A stretch of DNA of 64,000 bases. Source: Tissierellales bacterium (GTDB taxonomy: Bacteria; Bacillota; Clostridia; Tissierellales; VENL01). Positions within the stretch are counted from its first letter, which is position 1, and every line of letters begins with the position of its first letter. The stretch is taken from contig JANQLB010000090.1 of NCBI GenBank assembly GCA_028280805.1, positions 54,485 to 118,484 on the forward strand, written 5' to 3'. Both the position numbers and the translations under genes were made by a program. Positions 17,300 to 25,725 of the stretch are shown one piece after another. Below the pieces are notes generated by a model, which saw nothing but the letters and a program-made list of their open reading frames with translations, was not told the origin of the DNA and made no database searches.

Positions 17300-17818
17300 A
17301 TGACGAAATTTTTTAAGCCAATTTTAATATTACTTTGTATATCAATAATAATTTTGGGAGTTTATTTTTTTAACAGATCTATGAATTTATTTGAAACAAT
17401 AAACTATGAAGATATTGAAACGATAGATTTTTATACTAGAAAAAATACAGTAAAAATAACAAATCCATCTACTATAAACACTATCATAAACTGGATTCAA
17501 AATTCTAATCAAATTAAAAAAATCAGAAAAAATCAAGATCAAAAATCACTTCTTCAATCCTATGGACGTACACCATTTCTTATTTTTAATAGTGATGACT
17601 CTAAGTTTACTATTAATATGAATTTTGTTATGAGTGACACATTTAGCACTTTATTCATTATTCATGATAATTCAAATGTTGACAATTACTATACCATAGA
17701 ATCAGTTAAGTTGAATTATTTTATGTTTCATCTTAATGAATTATTAAAAGAAGGAATTAAAGTTAGTGAAACTAAAATCGTAGATATTATAAAAGAAGTA
17801 GAAGCTATTGATTTTTAA
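17300..17818 (+). CDS. Membrane-anchored unknown protein, tandem copy 1
   Basis: 172 residues: one N-terminal transmembrane helix (PILILLCISIIILGVYFF) and an extracytoplasmic domain. It shares obvious blocks with the next gene: KPIL at the start, DLFE/NLFE, KITNPSTINTIINWIQN, PFLIFN, and the C-terminal NYFMFHLNELL and DIIKEVEAIDF. The pair is a recent-looking tandem duplication with insertions. The pattern 'hydrophobic strand, KITNPS, W' resembles small clostridial lipoprotein domains, but no lipobox Cys follows the helix. Function unknown. Confidence 0.7.
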   Translation: MTKFFKPILILLCISIIILGVYFFNRSMNLFETINYEDIETIDFYTRKNTVKITNPSTINTIINWIQNSNQIKKIRKNQDQKSLLQSYGRTPFLIFNSDDSKFTINMNFVMSDTFSTLFIIHDNSNVDNYYTIESVKLNYFMFHLNELLKEGIKVSETKIVDIIKEVEAIDF

Positions 17819-17887
17819 TAAATTATTCTATTTAATTAAGTAGTAAATAGTATAAACGATAATTCAAAATGAAGGAGGATAGACATA

Positions 17888-18487
17888 GTGAAATTTCTTA
17901 AGCCAATTTTAGTATTTTTTTGTATAGCAATATTAATTGTGTTGATATATTTTTTTACTAGACCTGTTTATTTTAATACATCTATTGATTTATTTGAAAA
18001 TATAGATGATAAAGACGTCAAAACTATAATGTTTGATAATAGAGAAAACATATTAAAAATAACAAATCCATCTATTATAGAAAATATTATAAGTTGGATT
18101 CAAAATAATAATGAGATAAACGAAAAAAGACAATTCCGTAAAGACTATGAACAGACCCCTTTTCTTATTTTTGATAATAATGATTCCAGATTTACTATCA
18201 GCTTAAGCTGGGTAATGGATAATAGCTGGATAGAATTATACATTACTCATAATAAGACTAATAAAAAACAGTATTATGATATAAATACTATATACGATAC
18301 AGACTACTACACAAGTGATCATATATTTTTTGAAGCATTACAAAATGCTGAAAATTACTATAGTATAGAATCACCCAAATTAAATTATTTTATGCTTGAA
18401 CTTGATAAATTATTAGAAGCAGAAAATAAAATTAGTGAAATTGAAATTTTAGACATTATAAAAGAAGTAGAATCTATTGATTTTTAA
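17888..18487 (+). CDS. Membrane-anchored unknown protein, tandem copy 2
   Basis: 199 residues from GTG after GAAGGAGGA. Paralogue of the preceding gene with the same N-terminal transmembrane helix, KITNPSIIENIISWIQN block and C-terminal NYFMLELDKLL ... DIIKEVESIDF. It carries an extra stretch of about 30 residues rich in Tyr, Asp and Asn (near residues 120-150) that copy 1 lacks. Both are oriented with the secreted protein upstream and could form part of the same surface system, but nothing in the sequence shows what they do. Confidence 0.7.
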   Translation: MKFLKPILVFFCIAILIVLIYFFTRPVYFNTSIDLFENIDDKDVKTIMFDNRENILKITNPSIIENIISWIQNNNEINEKRQFRKDYEQTPFLIFDNNDSRFTISLSWVMDNSWIELYITHNKTNKKQYYDINTIYDTDYYTSDHIFFEALQNAENYYSIESPKLNYFMLELDKLLEAENKISEIEILDIIKEVESIDF

Positions 18488-18505
18488 TAAATGCTCTACT
18501 TAACT

Positions 18506-18535
18506 ACAAGACAAGTTGACAGAAACTTGTCTTGT
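18506..18535. repeat. 12-bp perfect inverted repeat
   Basis: ACAAGACAAGTT pairs with AACTTGTCTTGT across a 6-nt loop, no T run after it. It may be a processed 3' end or a weak terminator of the paralogue pair. Confidence 0.5.
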
Positions 18536-18623
18536 TCCAATATTTAAGACTGGTTTTCTTATAAAATATGATATGATATAATACATAATAGCTTTAAAAA
18601 TCTATTTTTTGGAGATGAAAAAA

Positions 18624-19238
18624 ATGCTAGATCGTTTACTATCAACGTTTCAAAACATTCACCTAATTTTACCTGCAATTTTAATAGCTATTGTGTTTCA
18701 TGAACTTGCACATGGATTTACTGCATGTTTATTGGGAGATCCTACTGCTAAGAATGAAGGCAGATTAACGTTAAATCCTATTAAACATATTGATCCAGTT
18801 GGATTTTTAGTATTCATCTTTGTCGGATTTGGATGGGCTAAACCAGTGCCTGTTAATACCAGCTATTTTAAAAATAGAAAGTTAGGTACTATATTAGTTT
18901 CTATAGCAGGACCTCTTACTAATTTTATATTAGCAATAATCGCAGCCTTTATTTTATCTTTAGGGATAATACGAAGTCGGCTGATATTGGAAATTGTTTT
19001 GAACACTATTCTTTATAATATAGTACTTGGAGTGTTTAATTTATTACCATTTCCTCCATTGGACGGTTCTAAGGTTTTGGCAAGTTTACTGCCTACTAAA
19101 TTTGAAGTTATGTTTTACAAACATGAAAGATATGTATATATATTACTTCTAATATTATTTATAACAGATGGTATAAACGTAATATTATCTCCGGCACTTG
19201 AATTTGCTCAAAATATAATCCTAAATATGTTTTTTTAA
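18624..19238 (+). CDS. Site-2 protease family (M50) membrane metalloprotease
   Basis: About 204 residues with four to six transmembrane helices. The zinc motif HELAH lies in helix 1 (VFHELAHGFTACLLGD) and the third ligand region LLPFPPLDGSKVL in a later helix matches the M50 NPDG-type motif. It is the compact YwhC-like group, which lacks PDZ domains; substrates are not known. The ribosome site GGAG at 18611-18614 points to the ATG at 18624. It precedes scpAB, a common arrangement in clostridia. Confidence 0.85.
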   Translation: MLDRLLSTFQNIHLILPAILIAIVFHELAHGFTACLLGDPTAKNEGRLTLNPIKHIDPVGFLVFIFVGFGWAKPVPVNTSYFKNRKLGTILVSIAGPLTNFILAIIAAFILSLGIIRSRLILEIVLNTILYNIVLGVFNLLPFPPLDGSKVLASLLPTKFEVMFYKHERYVYILLLILFITDGINVILSPALEFAQNIILNMFF

Positions 19239-19263
19239 CATATAAAATGTTAGGAGATAACTG

Positions 19264-20013
19264 ATGGAATATAAGATTGTTTTAGAAAAATTTGAAGGAC
19301 CTTTGGACTTACTTTATCATCTGATAAGAAAAAATAAAGTTGATATTTATGATATTCCTATAGCAAAGATTACTGAGCAGTATATAGAATATATTGAAAA
19401 AATGAAAGAACTTGATTTAGATATTGCCAGTGAATTCTTACTAATGGTAGCTACTCTATTAGAGATAAAATCTAAAATGCTCCTGCCTACTAAAAGTGAT
19501 GAAGATGATGAGTACGATAATGATGAAGAAGATGATCCAAGAAAAGAGCTGGTGAGGCGTCTTCTTGAGTATAAAAAATTTAAGACAGCCGCTGAGCAGT
19601 TAAAACTCAAAAAAGATTTACAAAGTAAAATATTTATTAAACCTAAAGAGGAAATTGAAGATTTTATTAGTAACGACCTTCCAAAGTTAGAAGGTGTTCA
19701 ACTTAAAGACTTAATAAGTACCTTTAGTCAATTGATGAAAAAACACTTAATGCTAGATGAGAATTTTAGTATAAAGCAAATTGAAAGAGATGAAATTACT
19801 CTAGAAGAAGCTATAAACAATTTACTCAATATATTTTCTAATAATAAAAAAGTAAGATTTAATGATTTATTTCAAGCTAATTACAGCAAGATGAAAATTA
19901 TTGTAACCTTTTTATCTGTATTAGAGTTAATAAAGCTAAACATTATTACATTTACTCAAGATAACAGTTTCGGAGATATAATTCTCATTAAAAAATATAC
20001 TAAGGATATATAA
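19264..20013 (+). CDS. scpA: Segregation and condensation protein ScpA
   Basis: 249 residues. The kleisin of the bacterial SMC-ScpAB complex, which bridges the two SMC heads to organise and segregate chromosomes. The conserved N-terminus (FEGPLDLLYHLIRKNKVDIY), the LLMVATLLEIKSKMLLP segment and the C-terminal winged-helix region are all present, with an acidic linker (DEDDEYDNDEEDD) at about 80-93. scpB follows after 13 bp. Confidence 0.93.
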   Translation: MEYKIVLEKFEGPLDLLYHLIRKNKVDIYDIPIAKITEQYIEYIEKMKELDLDIASEFLLMVATLLEIKSKMLLPTKSDEDDEYDNDEEDDPRKELVRRLLEYKKFKTAAEQLKLKKDLQSKIFIKPKEEIEDFISNDLPKLEGVQLKDLISTFSQLMKKHLMLDENFSIKQIERDEITLEEAINNLLNIFSNNKKVRFNDLFQANYSKMKIIVTFLSVLELIKLNIITFTQDNSFGDIILIKKYTKDI

Positions 20014-20026
20014 TTGGAGGACTTAC

Positions 20027-20560
20027 ATGGATAAAAGGGAAATCAAAGCAATTATAGAATCTTTACTCTATATATGGGGAGAACCTTTGTCACTTAAAGA
20101 TTTATGCGGGGTTCTTGAACTAGAAAAAAATGAAGTAAAAGAAATGATTAACGAAATGATTAGTGATTTTAACTATAACCGAAGAGGATTACAAATTATA
20201 CAGATTAATAACAGTTATCAATTAACCACAAGATCAGAACATTATGACTTTATTTGTAAATTATGTACACCTAAAAATGATAGTACTTTATCAAATGCTG
20301 CTTTAGAAACCCTATCAATTATAGCATACAAACAGCCTATAACAAGAATAGAGATTGAATCTATCAGAGGTGTTAAGTGTAATAAGTCAATCAACTCTTT
20401 GCTACAGAGAGAACTTATAAGAGAAGTAGGAAGACTTGATAAAACAGGGAGACCTATTTTATATGGAACTACAGAAACTTTTCTTCAGCATTTTGGTCTG
20501 ACATCTTTAGAACAGTTACCCGAATTAGAAGAATTGACTAACCATGACGATAAACTTTAA
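20027..20560 (+). CDS. scpB: Segregation and condensation protein ScpB
   Basis: 177 residues with two winged-helix domains; signature ALETLSIIAYKQPITRIEIE and GRPILYGTTETFLQHFGL. It dimerises and binds ScpA in the condensin complex. Start ATG follows TTGGAGG. A terminator comes directly after. Confidence 0.93.
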   Translation: MDKREIKAIIESLLYIWGEPLSLKDLCGVLELEKNEVKEMINEMISDFNYNRRGLQIIQINNSYQLTTRSEHYDFICKLCTPKNDSTLSNAALETLSIIAYKQPITRIEIESIRGVKCNKSINSLLQRELIREVGRLDKTGRPILYGTTETFLQHFGLTSLEQLPELEELTNHDDKL

Positions 20561-20569
20561 CTGTTTGAG

Positions 20570-20605
20570 AAATAACACAGTATTACGTGTTATTTTTCTT
20601 TATTT
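20570..20605 (+). terminator. Rho-independent terminator
   Basis: AAATAACAC pairs with GTGTTATTT across an 8-nt loop, followed by TTCTTTATTTTTT. Ends the scpAB transcript. Confidence 0.8.
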
Positions 20606-20655
20606 TTTGGCAAAAATAGCTAATAAAAAGTTTTTTTTATTTTGAGGTGAGCAGT

Positions 20656-21294
20656 TTGGTTTATATCATAATTTTAATTATTTGTTTTTTTATAGTTACA
20701 TTATTGTTTATGCCTTTTTACATAGATATCAAAATTCAGAGAGAAAATAATAATGATAAATTTGAACTTAAAATACTCTTATTTAAGGGGTTAGTTAAAT
20801 TTGGAATAGATATACCTTTTATCGACTTAATATTATTAGGAAAAAAACCTTCTATAAAATTTGAAGAAAAAATAGAAAAAGGAAATAAAGAAAAAGATAT
20901 TTCTAAAAACAAACATATCATATCTTTTAAGAAAATAATAAATTATGTTGAAAGAGGATTAAAGTTTAGAAAAATTGCACTTGCTATGACAAGATATTTA
21001 AAGAATAAAATGCAAATAATTAAAATTATATGGAAGACATCAATTGGATTTGAAAATGCAGCAATTACAGGTTTGATTTCAGGTGGGCTATGGTCTATTA
21101 AAAGTTGTATACTTGCATATATTTTAAATGATAAAAAAGTAAGAGATGTGAATTTAAATGTTATTCCTCACTATAATAAAAATGTATTTGAAACCTATAT
21201 TCACTGCATAATTAAGCTCAAATTAGTCTATATTATAATTGCAGGCTTAAATGGTTTAAAAGTTAAACTAAAAGGTGGTGAAGTAGATGAGTGA
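20656..21294 (+). CDS. DUF2953 family membrane protein
   Basis: 212 residues; N-terminal transmembrane helix (VYIIILIICFFIVTLLF) followed by a beta segment (IQRENNNDKFELKILLFKGL) and an amphipathic C-terminal half, the DUF2953 layout. GAGGTG at 20644-20649 favours TTG at 20656 over the GTG at 20647. It overlaps gerW by 8 nt, the standard DUF2953-gerW pair of sporulating Firmicutes. Function is not established; the linkage suggests a spore-related role. Confidence 0.78.
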   Translation: MVYIIILIICFFIVTLLFMPFYIDIKIQRENNNDKFELKILLFKGLVKFGIDIPFIDLILLGKKPSIKFEEKIEKGNKEKDISKNKHIISFKKIINYVERGLKFRKIALAMTRYLKNKMQIIKIIWKTSIGFENAAITGLISGGLWSIKSCILAYILNDKKVRDVNLNVIPHYNKNVFETYIHCIIKLKLVYIIIAGLNGLKVKLKGGEVDE

Positions 21295-21745
21295 GCATCC
21301 TATAGAAGGACTTATGCAGACAACTATGGAAAGTATTAAAGATATGGTTGATGTTAATACTATAGTTGGTGACCCGGTTGAGTCTCCTGATGGACTTGTT
21401 ATTATTCCAATTTCAAGAGTTTCGTTTGGATTTGCCTCAGGAGGAGGAGAATATAATACCAAAAGTAGAAAAAGTCAACATGAAGAAGGTGAAAACGGAA
21501 ATCTGCCATTTGCTGGAGGCAGTGGAGCAGGTGTTTCTGTTCAACCTGTAGCATTTATCGTTGTTGGAAACGACCAGATAAAGCTTTTGCCGGTAGATCA
21601 AGGTTCAAACATTATTAATAATCTAATTGAGACTATTCCTAAATTTACCGCTGGGATGCAAAATTTAATGAAATCAAAAGGTGATAAAAAATCAGGAAAA
21701 AAGTTGAAGATAAAAAAACGCGAAGATGACATTGAAGAAGAATAG
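21287..21745 (+). CDS. gerW: Sporulation protein GerW/YtfJ
   Basis: 152 residues. The core DMVDVNTIVGDPVESPDGLV and IPISRVSFGFASGGGEY is the GerW/YtfJ signature; a Gly-rich middle (FAGGSGAGVSV) and a Lys-rich tail (KSKGDKKSGKKLKIKKRE) follow. In Bacillus it is made in the forespore under sigma-F and affects L-alanine germination. Translation is coupled to the DUF2953 gene through an overlap. Confidence 0.9.
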   Translation: MSEHPIEGLMQTTMESIKDMVDVNTIVGDPVESPDGLVIIPISRVSFGFASGGGEYNTKSRKSQHEEGENGNLPFAGGSGAGVSVQPVAFIVVGNDQIKLLPVDQGSNIINNLIETIPKFTAGMQNLMKSKGDKKSGKKLKIKKREDDIEEE

Positions 21746-21752
21746 AAGCAAT

Positions 21753-21785
21753 AAGGAGCAGAAAAACTGCTTCTTTATTTTTTCC
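21753..21785 (+). terminator. Rho-independent terminator
   Basis: AAGGAGCAG pairs with CTGCTTCTT (one G-U), loop AAAAA, followed by TATTTTTTCC. Ends gerW. Confidence 0.8.
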
Positions 21786-21878
21786 TGCTTTAACATAACT
21801 TAGATTTATTTAATCTGTATTAAATAAATAATTATACCAATAATAAATTTATGGAATAAAATATTTGGAGTGGTTAAA

Positions 21879-23003
21879 TTGCTTTTAAAGAGAAGATTTA
21901 TATTTTTATTTATTTTAATGTTTTTGCTGACAAATAGTATTTCATATGCAGCTACTTATTCAAAACCTTCAATTAGTGGAAGTAGTGGTATTTTAATTGA
22001 AACTAAATCAGGTAGAATATTATACTCTAATAACCCTCATCGCAGACTTCCTATGGCAAGTACTACTAAAATAATGACTGCTTTATTAGCCATAGAACAG
22101 GGAAATCTGGATGAAAAGGTCAAGATTAAAAGTAACAGTGTTGGAATAGAAGGTTCTAGTATCTATCTAATGCCTGAAGAAGAAATAATCTTAAGAGACC
22201 TTGTATATGGCTTAATGCTAAGGTCAGGAAATGATGCTGCTGTTGCTATTGCTAACCATGTCAGTGGTTCAGTAGAAAATTTCTCACAATTAATGAATCA
22301 AAGGGCAAAGGAAATAGGTGCTAAAAATACAAATTTTACAAATCCTCATGGTTTATCAGATGATAATCACTACTCGACTGCCTATGATTTAGCTATTATA
22401 ACAAGAGAAGCTATGAAATATGAAGAATTTAAAAAAATCTCTAAAACTAAATTATGGACTTCTGATAGAGAAATAAACAGATTTTTTTACAATAAAAATA
22501 AAACCTTGTGGCAGTATGAAGGTGGAGACGGTGTAAAAATCGGATATACAAAAAAAGCCGGAAGATGTTTGGTATCAAGTGCTACAAGAAATAATATGCA
22601 GTTAATTGCAGTAGTCTTAAATGACTATGCGTGGTTTGATGACTGTTATAAGCTCTTTGATTATGGATTTAACAATTACAGGGCAATGGTTGTATATGAT
22701 AGAGAACAATATGTCAGAAGTATATATGTACCTAATGGTAAAAAAGATATACTGCCGATTGTAACTCAAAGCTCACTGATACTTCCATTAACTGAAGAAG
22801 AATGTGAGAGTATAAAAACTGTAATAGAAATACCTAAAAAAATAAATGCACCTATTAGTAAAGGTGAGAAAATTGGCAATATTAGAATATATAAAGATGG
22901 TCAGTTATTATATTCTGATAACTTAGTTGCACGAGAAGATATTGAAGAAAAAAGTTTTATAGGTAAGGCTTTTGATTTTATAAAAAAGAGACTCAATTTT
23001 TAA
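21879..23003 (+). CDS. dacB: D-alanyl-D-alanine carboxypeptidase (DacB-like)
   Basis: 374 residues from TTG at 21879, fixed by TTTGGAG at 21865-21870. Signal peptide (FIFLFILMFLLTNSISYA), then S11 peptidase motifs STTK (Ser61/Lys64), SGN (SGNDAAV) and KIG in place of KTG (GVKIGYTKK), then a C-terminal domain. The Thr-to-Ile change in KTG is seen in some S11 members but may weaken substrate binding. Its place after scpAB-gerW and before rluB (27.8 kb of insertions aside) echoes the Bacillus scpAB-dacB-spm-rluB order, and DacB there shapes spore cortex. Confidence 0.85.
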   Translation: MLLKRRFIFLFILMFLLTNSISYAATYSKPSISGSSGILIETKSGRILYSNNPHRRLPMASTTKIMTALLAIEQGNLDEKVKIKSNSVGIEGSSIYLMPEEEIILRDLVYGLMLRSGNDAAVAIANHVSGSVENFSQLMNQRAKEIGAKNTNFTNPHGLSDDNHYSTAYDLAIITREAMKYEEFKKISKTKLWTSDREINRFFYNKNKTLWQYEGGDGVKIGYTKKAGRCLVSSATRNNMQLIAVVLNDYAWFDDCYKLFDYGFNNYRAMVVYDREQYVRSIYVPNGKKDILPIVTQSSLILPLTEEECESIKTVIEIPKKINAPISKGEKIGNIRIYKDGQLLYSDNLVAREDIEEKSFIGKAFDFIKKRLNF

Positions 23004-23066
23004 TTAAAATTAATATGTAAGTTTTACTAATTTTTATAATAACTTCAATTCAATATTTTTATTCTG

Positions 23067-23130
23067 CCGATACGTGATTTTTCAATTTTAAAGTTACATT
23101 TAAAATGATAAAGAATGTATCGGATTTTTA
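23067..23130 (+). terminator. Two-part hairpin terminator after dacB
   Basis: CCGATAC (23067-23073) pairs with GTATCGG (23117-23123) and encloses a second stem ATTTTAAA/TTTAAAAT (about 23085-23107); ATTTTTA follows. Confidence 0.55.
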
Positions 23131-23940
23131 TATGCTTTTGAGTAGTTAAGTAGTAATGAAATTTATATAAATATTATATTTTTTCCAAACATATATTTAA
23201 ACCAAAATTATATATTAACAAAAAATAAAAACTTGGCTTTTACAACAATTTAAATTATTAATTTTAAAACTTTATTTTAAGAACTTTATTGAAAAATGAT
23301 TATTAGTTAGTATAATTTTATCGACAAAAATCGACATTATTAGTTATTTATTTAAATTAAAGATAAAAAAAACATTTTTAATTTTTATTGACTTCAAATG
23401 AATATTATGTTATAATTTTACCATCAATAATTCTTAATATATTAACTTCAGTTATACAGCCTTAAAACTAAATAAAATTACCAGATTAAATTCAAACACT
23501 TATATATTCTACTCTAATATGTATATTACATACACTTATCTTGAACTTTTTTTCATTATAAAGACACAAAAAGATTTATGCTTTAAATTAAATTACATAG
23601 TTAGATACTTTGAAATATTTATCTTTAAGTAAACCAATCAGATTTATTTAAAATTAAGCTAAATGTCATGTTACATTAGATTTTTGTAAGTTGTTACAAA
23701 ACTCAAGTTAAATATTTAACTTATAATATATTGAGCTTTGTTTTCATTTTGGACAAGTTATGTTTTTTATTTGAAATTAGTAAAGATTTTTAATATTTAC
23801 TTTGAGTTATACATATTAAAATTAAATACGAATAAAAACTGAAAATATATCTATATAAATATTTACACAATTTGATAATTATGCGAGTTGTGTATTTTTG
23901 CAACAAGCTAATTAATAAAAACGATGAAAGGAGGATTATC
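23131..23940 (+). other. AT-rich non-coding stretch before the RiPP precursor
   Basis: About 810 bp with no credible coding frame on either strand and very high A+T. It holds a consensus promoter (23388-23416) and, near its end, a short stem (ACACAA 23865-23870 with TTGTGT 23888-23893) followed by ATTTTT that could attenuate transcription before the precursor gene. I see no tRNA, riboswitch or repeat array. Confidence 0.6.
23388..23416 (+). promoter_or_regulatory. Consensus sigma-A promoter
   Basis: TTGACT (23388-23393), 17-bp spacer, TATAAT (23411-23416). If used, the transcript would have a leader of about 518 nt before the RiPP precursor at 23941, or would be a separate non-coding RNA. 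Confidence 0.65.
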
Positions 23941-24063
23941 ATGGAAAAGGAATTATTAGTATTTGAACCGGATTTAGATTTTGAAGATGAATTACAAGCA
24001 TGTGCTTGCGACTGCGGAATTTTTAGAGGCGGTGGCAGCGGTTGCGGCTGTGAAGCACAATAA
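23941..24063 (+). CDS. Cys-rich RiPP precursor peptide
   Basis: 40 residues after GAAAGGAGG. An acidic leader of about 20 residues (ELLVFEPDLDFEDELQ) precedes a Cys/Gly core with five Cys at 21, 23, 25, 35 and 37 (ACACDCGIF, GGGSGCGCEAQ). The tight CxCxC and CxC spacing next to a radical SAM/SPASM enzyme indicates thioether crosslinking of the ranthipeptide or sactipeptide kind. The arrangement precursor-rSAM-S41 peptidase-ABC resembles clostridial CLI_3235/Clo7bot-type Cys-rich peptide clusters as I remember them. A terminator right behind lets the precursor be made in excess. The product could be a bacteriocin or a signal. Confidence 0.82.
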   Translation: MEKELLVFEPDLDFEDELQACACDCGIFRGGGSGCGCEAQ

Positions 24064-24071
24064 GGTTTAGT

Positions 24072-24110
24072 TATAAAAAATAAGCGAAGGTAACTTCGCC
24101 TATTTTTTAT
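24072..24110 (+). terminator. Terminator/attenuator after the RiPP precursor
   Basis: GCGAAG-GTAA-CTTCGC stem with a GNRA-type loop, extended by AAAAAATA/TATTTTTT around one mismatch. It separates the precursor from the maturase genes, a usual way to give high precursor-to-enzyme ratios. Confidence 0.88.
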
Positions 24111-24403
24111 AATTAATAAATTATTTATTTTTTAATATATTATAGCAAGTAAAATGATAATTAATTTTCACTTTTCGTCTATAGATAAACAACGCAAATA
24201 ATAAAAAATAAGTAAATGTATCTCATTCTAATATTTCCAAAACCTATTGAAAGTATTAGAATTATTTGCCCTTGAAAAGTTATCAAAAAAATCTTTAAAA
24301 TCTGTATTTCACACTCTGAGGAAATATAAAATATACTTAAAAAATTATGTTTAACGATTCAGAATGTAAATTATAAAAAAATTATTTTGAAAAGGATGAT
24401 ATT
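24111..24403 (+). other. AT-rich spacer between precursor and maturase
   Basis: About 290 bp with no coding frame, no clear promoter and no repeat that I can support. Read-through from the attenuator or a weak promoter here must drive the downstream genes. Confidence 0.5.
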
Positions 24404-25651
24404 ATGTCATATTACATTTCAAATTTAATTACGAAACTAAATGAGGATGTTGATGGAATTATAATTTATAATCAGCAAACTAATAAGTTGTTAAAAGTTT
24501 CTTTACCGTTATATTCAATTTTATCAAATATAAAAGAAAAATTTGGTGATGAATCGATTAATGATTGTGACGAAAATTTTCTTAGATTAACTTCTACTGA
24601 TGCTTTTAAAAAACTATTAAAATATAAATTCATTTATAATACTACTTATAATAATTCAGATTCAGAAGATTACTCAGTCAGGTACAGAAATCTTGATACA
24701 AGTATTTCTATAACCCAGGCTTATCTTCATGTAACTCAAAAATGTAATTTAAAATGTACATATTGCTATAATTCTCATAACTTAAATACTACACCGGAAC
24801 TAAATACTGATCAATTAAAATATATTATAAACAAATTAAAAGAAGTTGGAACAAAATCTATTATAATAACCGGAGGAGAACCGCTTTTAAGAAAAGATAT
24901 TGTAGAATTATGTGCCTATATAAAAAAGTTAAAAATGCATGTTGAATTATTAACAAATGGAAGCTTTCTAAATGATAAAAAAGAAATTTTAAAATATGTT
25001 GATGTAATGATAATTAGTGTTGACCCTGGAAATGAATCATATAATAAAAGAATAGGATTAAATAAATCAGATTTATATTCTACAATAAAAGAAATACCAG
25101 AAATACATAAAGAAAAAATAGCAATTAGGTCTGTAATTACAAAAGGTTGTGAATCATTATTGGATGATATGAAAAATTATGTGACTAATGAGCTGTCATG
25201 TGAATTTATGTATGTACCTTTTCTTCCAAATTGTAGGAATGATTTGAAATATTTACCTGATTATGATAAAGTTTTAGGTTATGATAAGGATTGTGCATAT
25301 AAACCATCAAGATGTGGTGCTTGCTATCGTATTATTGCAATAAATTCAAATGGAGATATATATCCTTGTCAAAATTTGATAAAAGAAGAATTTTTTATTT
25401 GCAATATATTGGATTCTAATTGGTTAGAAAAATTAGAATCATCTCCTATTACTGATACTTTTAGAAAGTTGAATGTTCTGAAAATTCAAAAATGTTCTGT
25501 TTGTGATATAAAGTATTTATGTGGAGGAGGCTGTAGAGCTTTAGCATATAATGTTTATGGTTCTCTAGATCACAATTTAGAATTTATGTGCAAAGATTTA
25601 AGGAAAATGTGCATAGATAGAGTTTCTAATATAAACTTTACTAGAAGGTAA
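24404..25651 (+). CDS. Radical SAM/SPASM peptide maturase
   Basis: 415 residues. N-terminal region of about 105 residues resembles a PqqD-like leader-binding (RRE) part; the radical SAM site CNLKCTYC has cluster ligands Cys114, Cys118 and Cys121, followed by GGEPLL. The C-terminal SPASM domain has the expected Cys set (CGACYRI, YPCQN, CSVCDIKYLCGGGCRA, a late MCKDL and MC) for two auxiliary [4Fe-4S] clusters. It would form thioether bonds from Cys of the adjacent precursor to other residues. It is the central enzyme of the cluster, with the S41 peptidase 74 bp downstream. Confidence 0.9.
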   Translation: MSYYISNLITKLNEDVDGIIIYNQQTNKLLKVSLPLYSILSNIKEKFGDESINDCDENFLRLTSTDAFKKLLKYKFIYNTTYNNSDSEDYSVRYRNLDTSISITQAYLHVTQKCNLKCTYCYNSHNLNTTPELNTDQLKYIINKLKEVGTKSIIITGGEPLLRKDIVELCAYIKKLKMHVELLTNGSFLNDKKEILKYVDVMIISVDPGNESYNKRIGLNKSDLYSTIKEIPEIHKEKIAIRSVITKGCESLLDDMKNYVTNELSCEFMYVPFLPNCRNDLKYLPDYDKVLGYDKDCAYKPSRCGACYRIIAINSNGDIYPCQNLIKEEFFICNILDSNWLEKLESSPITDTFRKLNVLKIQKCSVCDIKYLCGGGCRALAYNVYGSLDHNLEFMCKDLRKMCIDRVSNINFTRR

Positions 25652-25725
25652 TAAATATCTTAAAATGTTTAAAATTTATTGTTTATAGTCAATTAATTAT
25701 CACAAATTACTTTTATAACATATAA

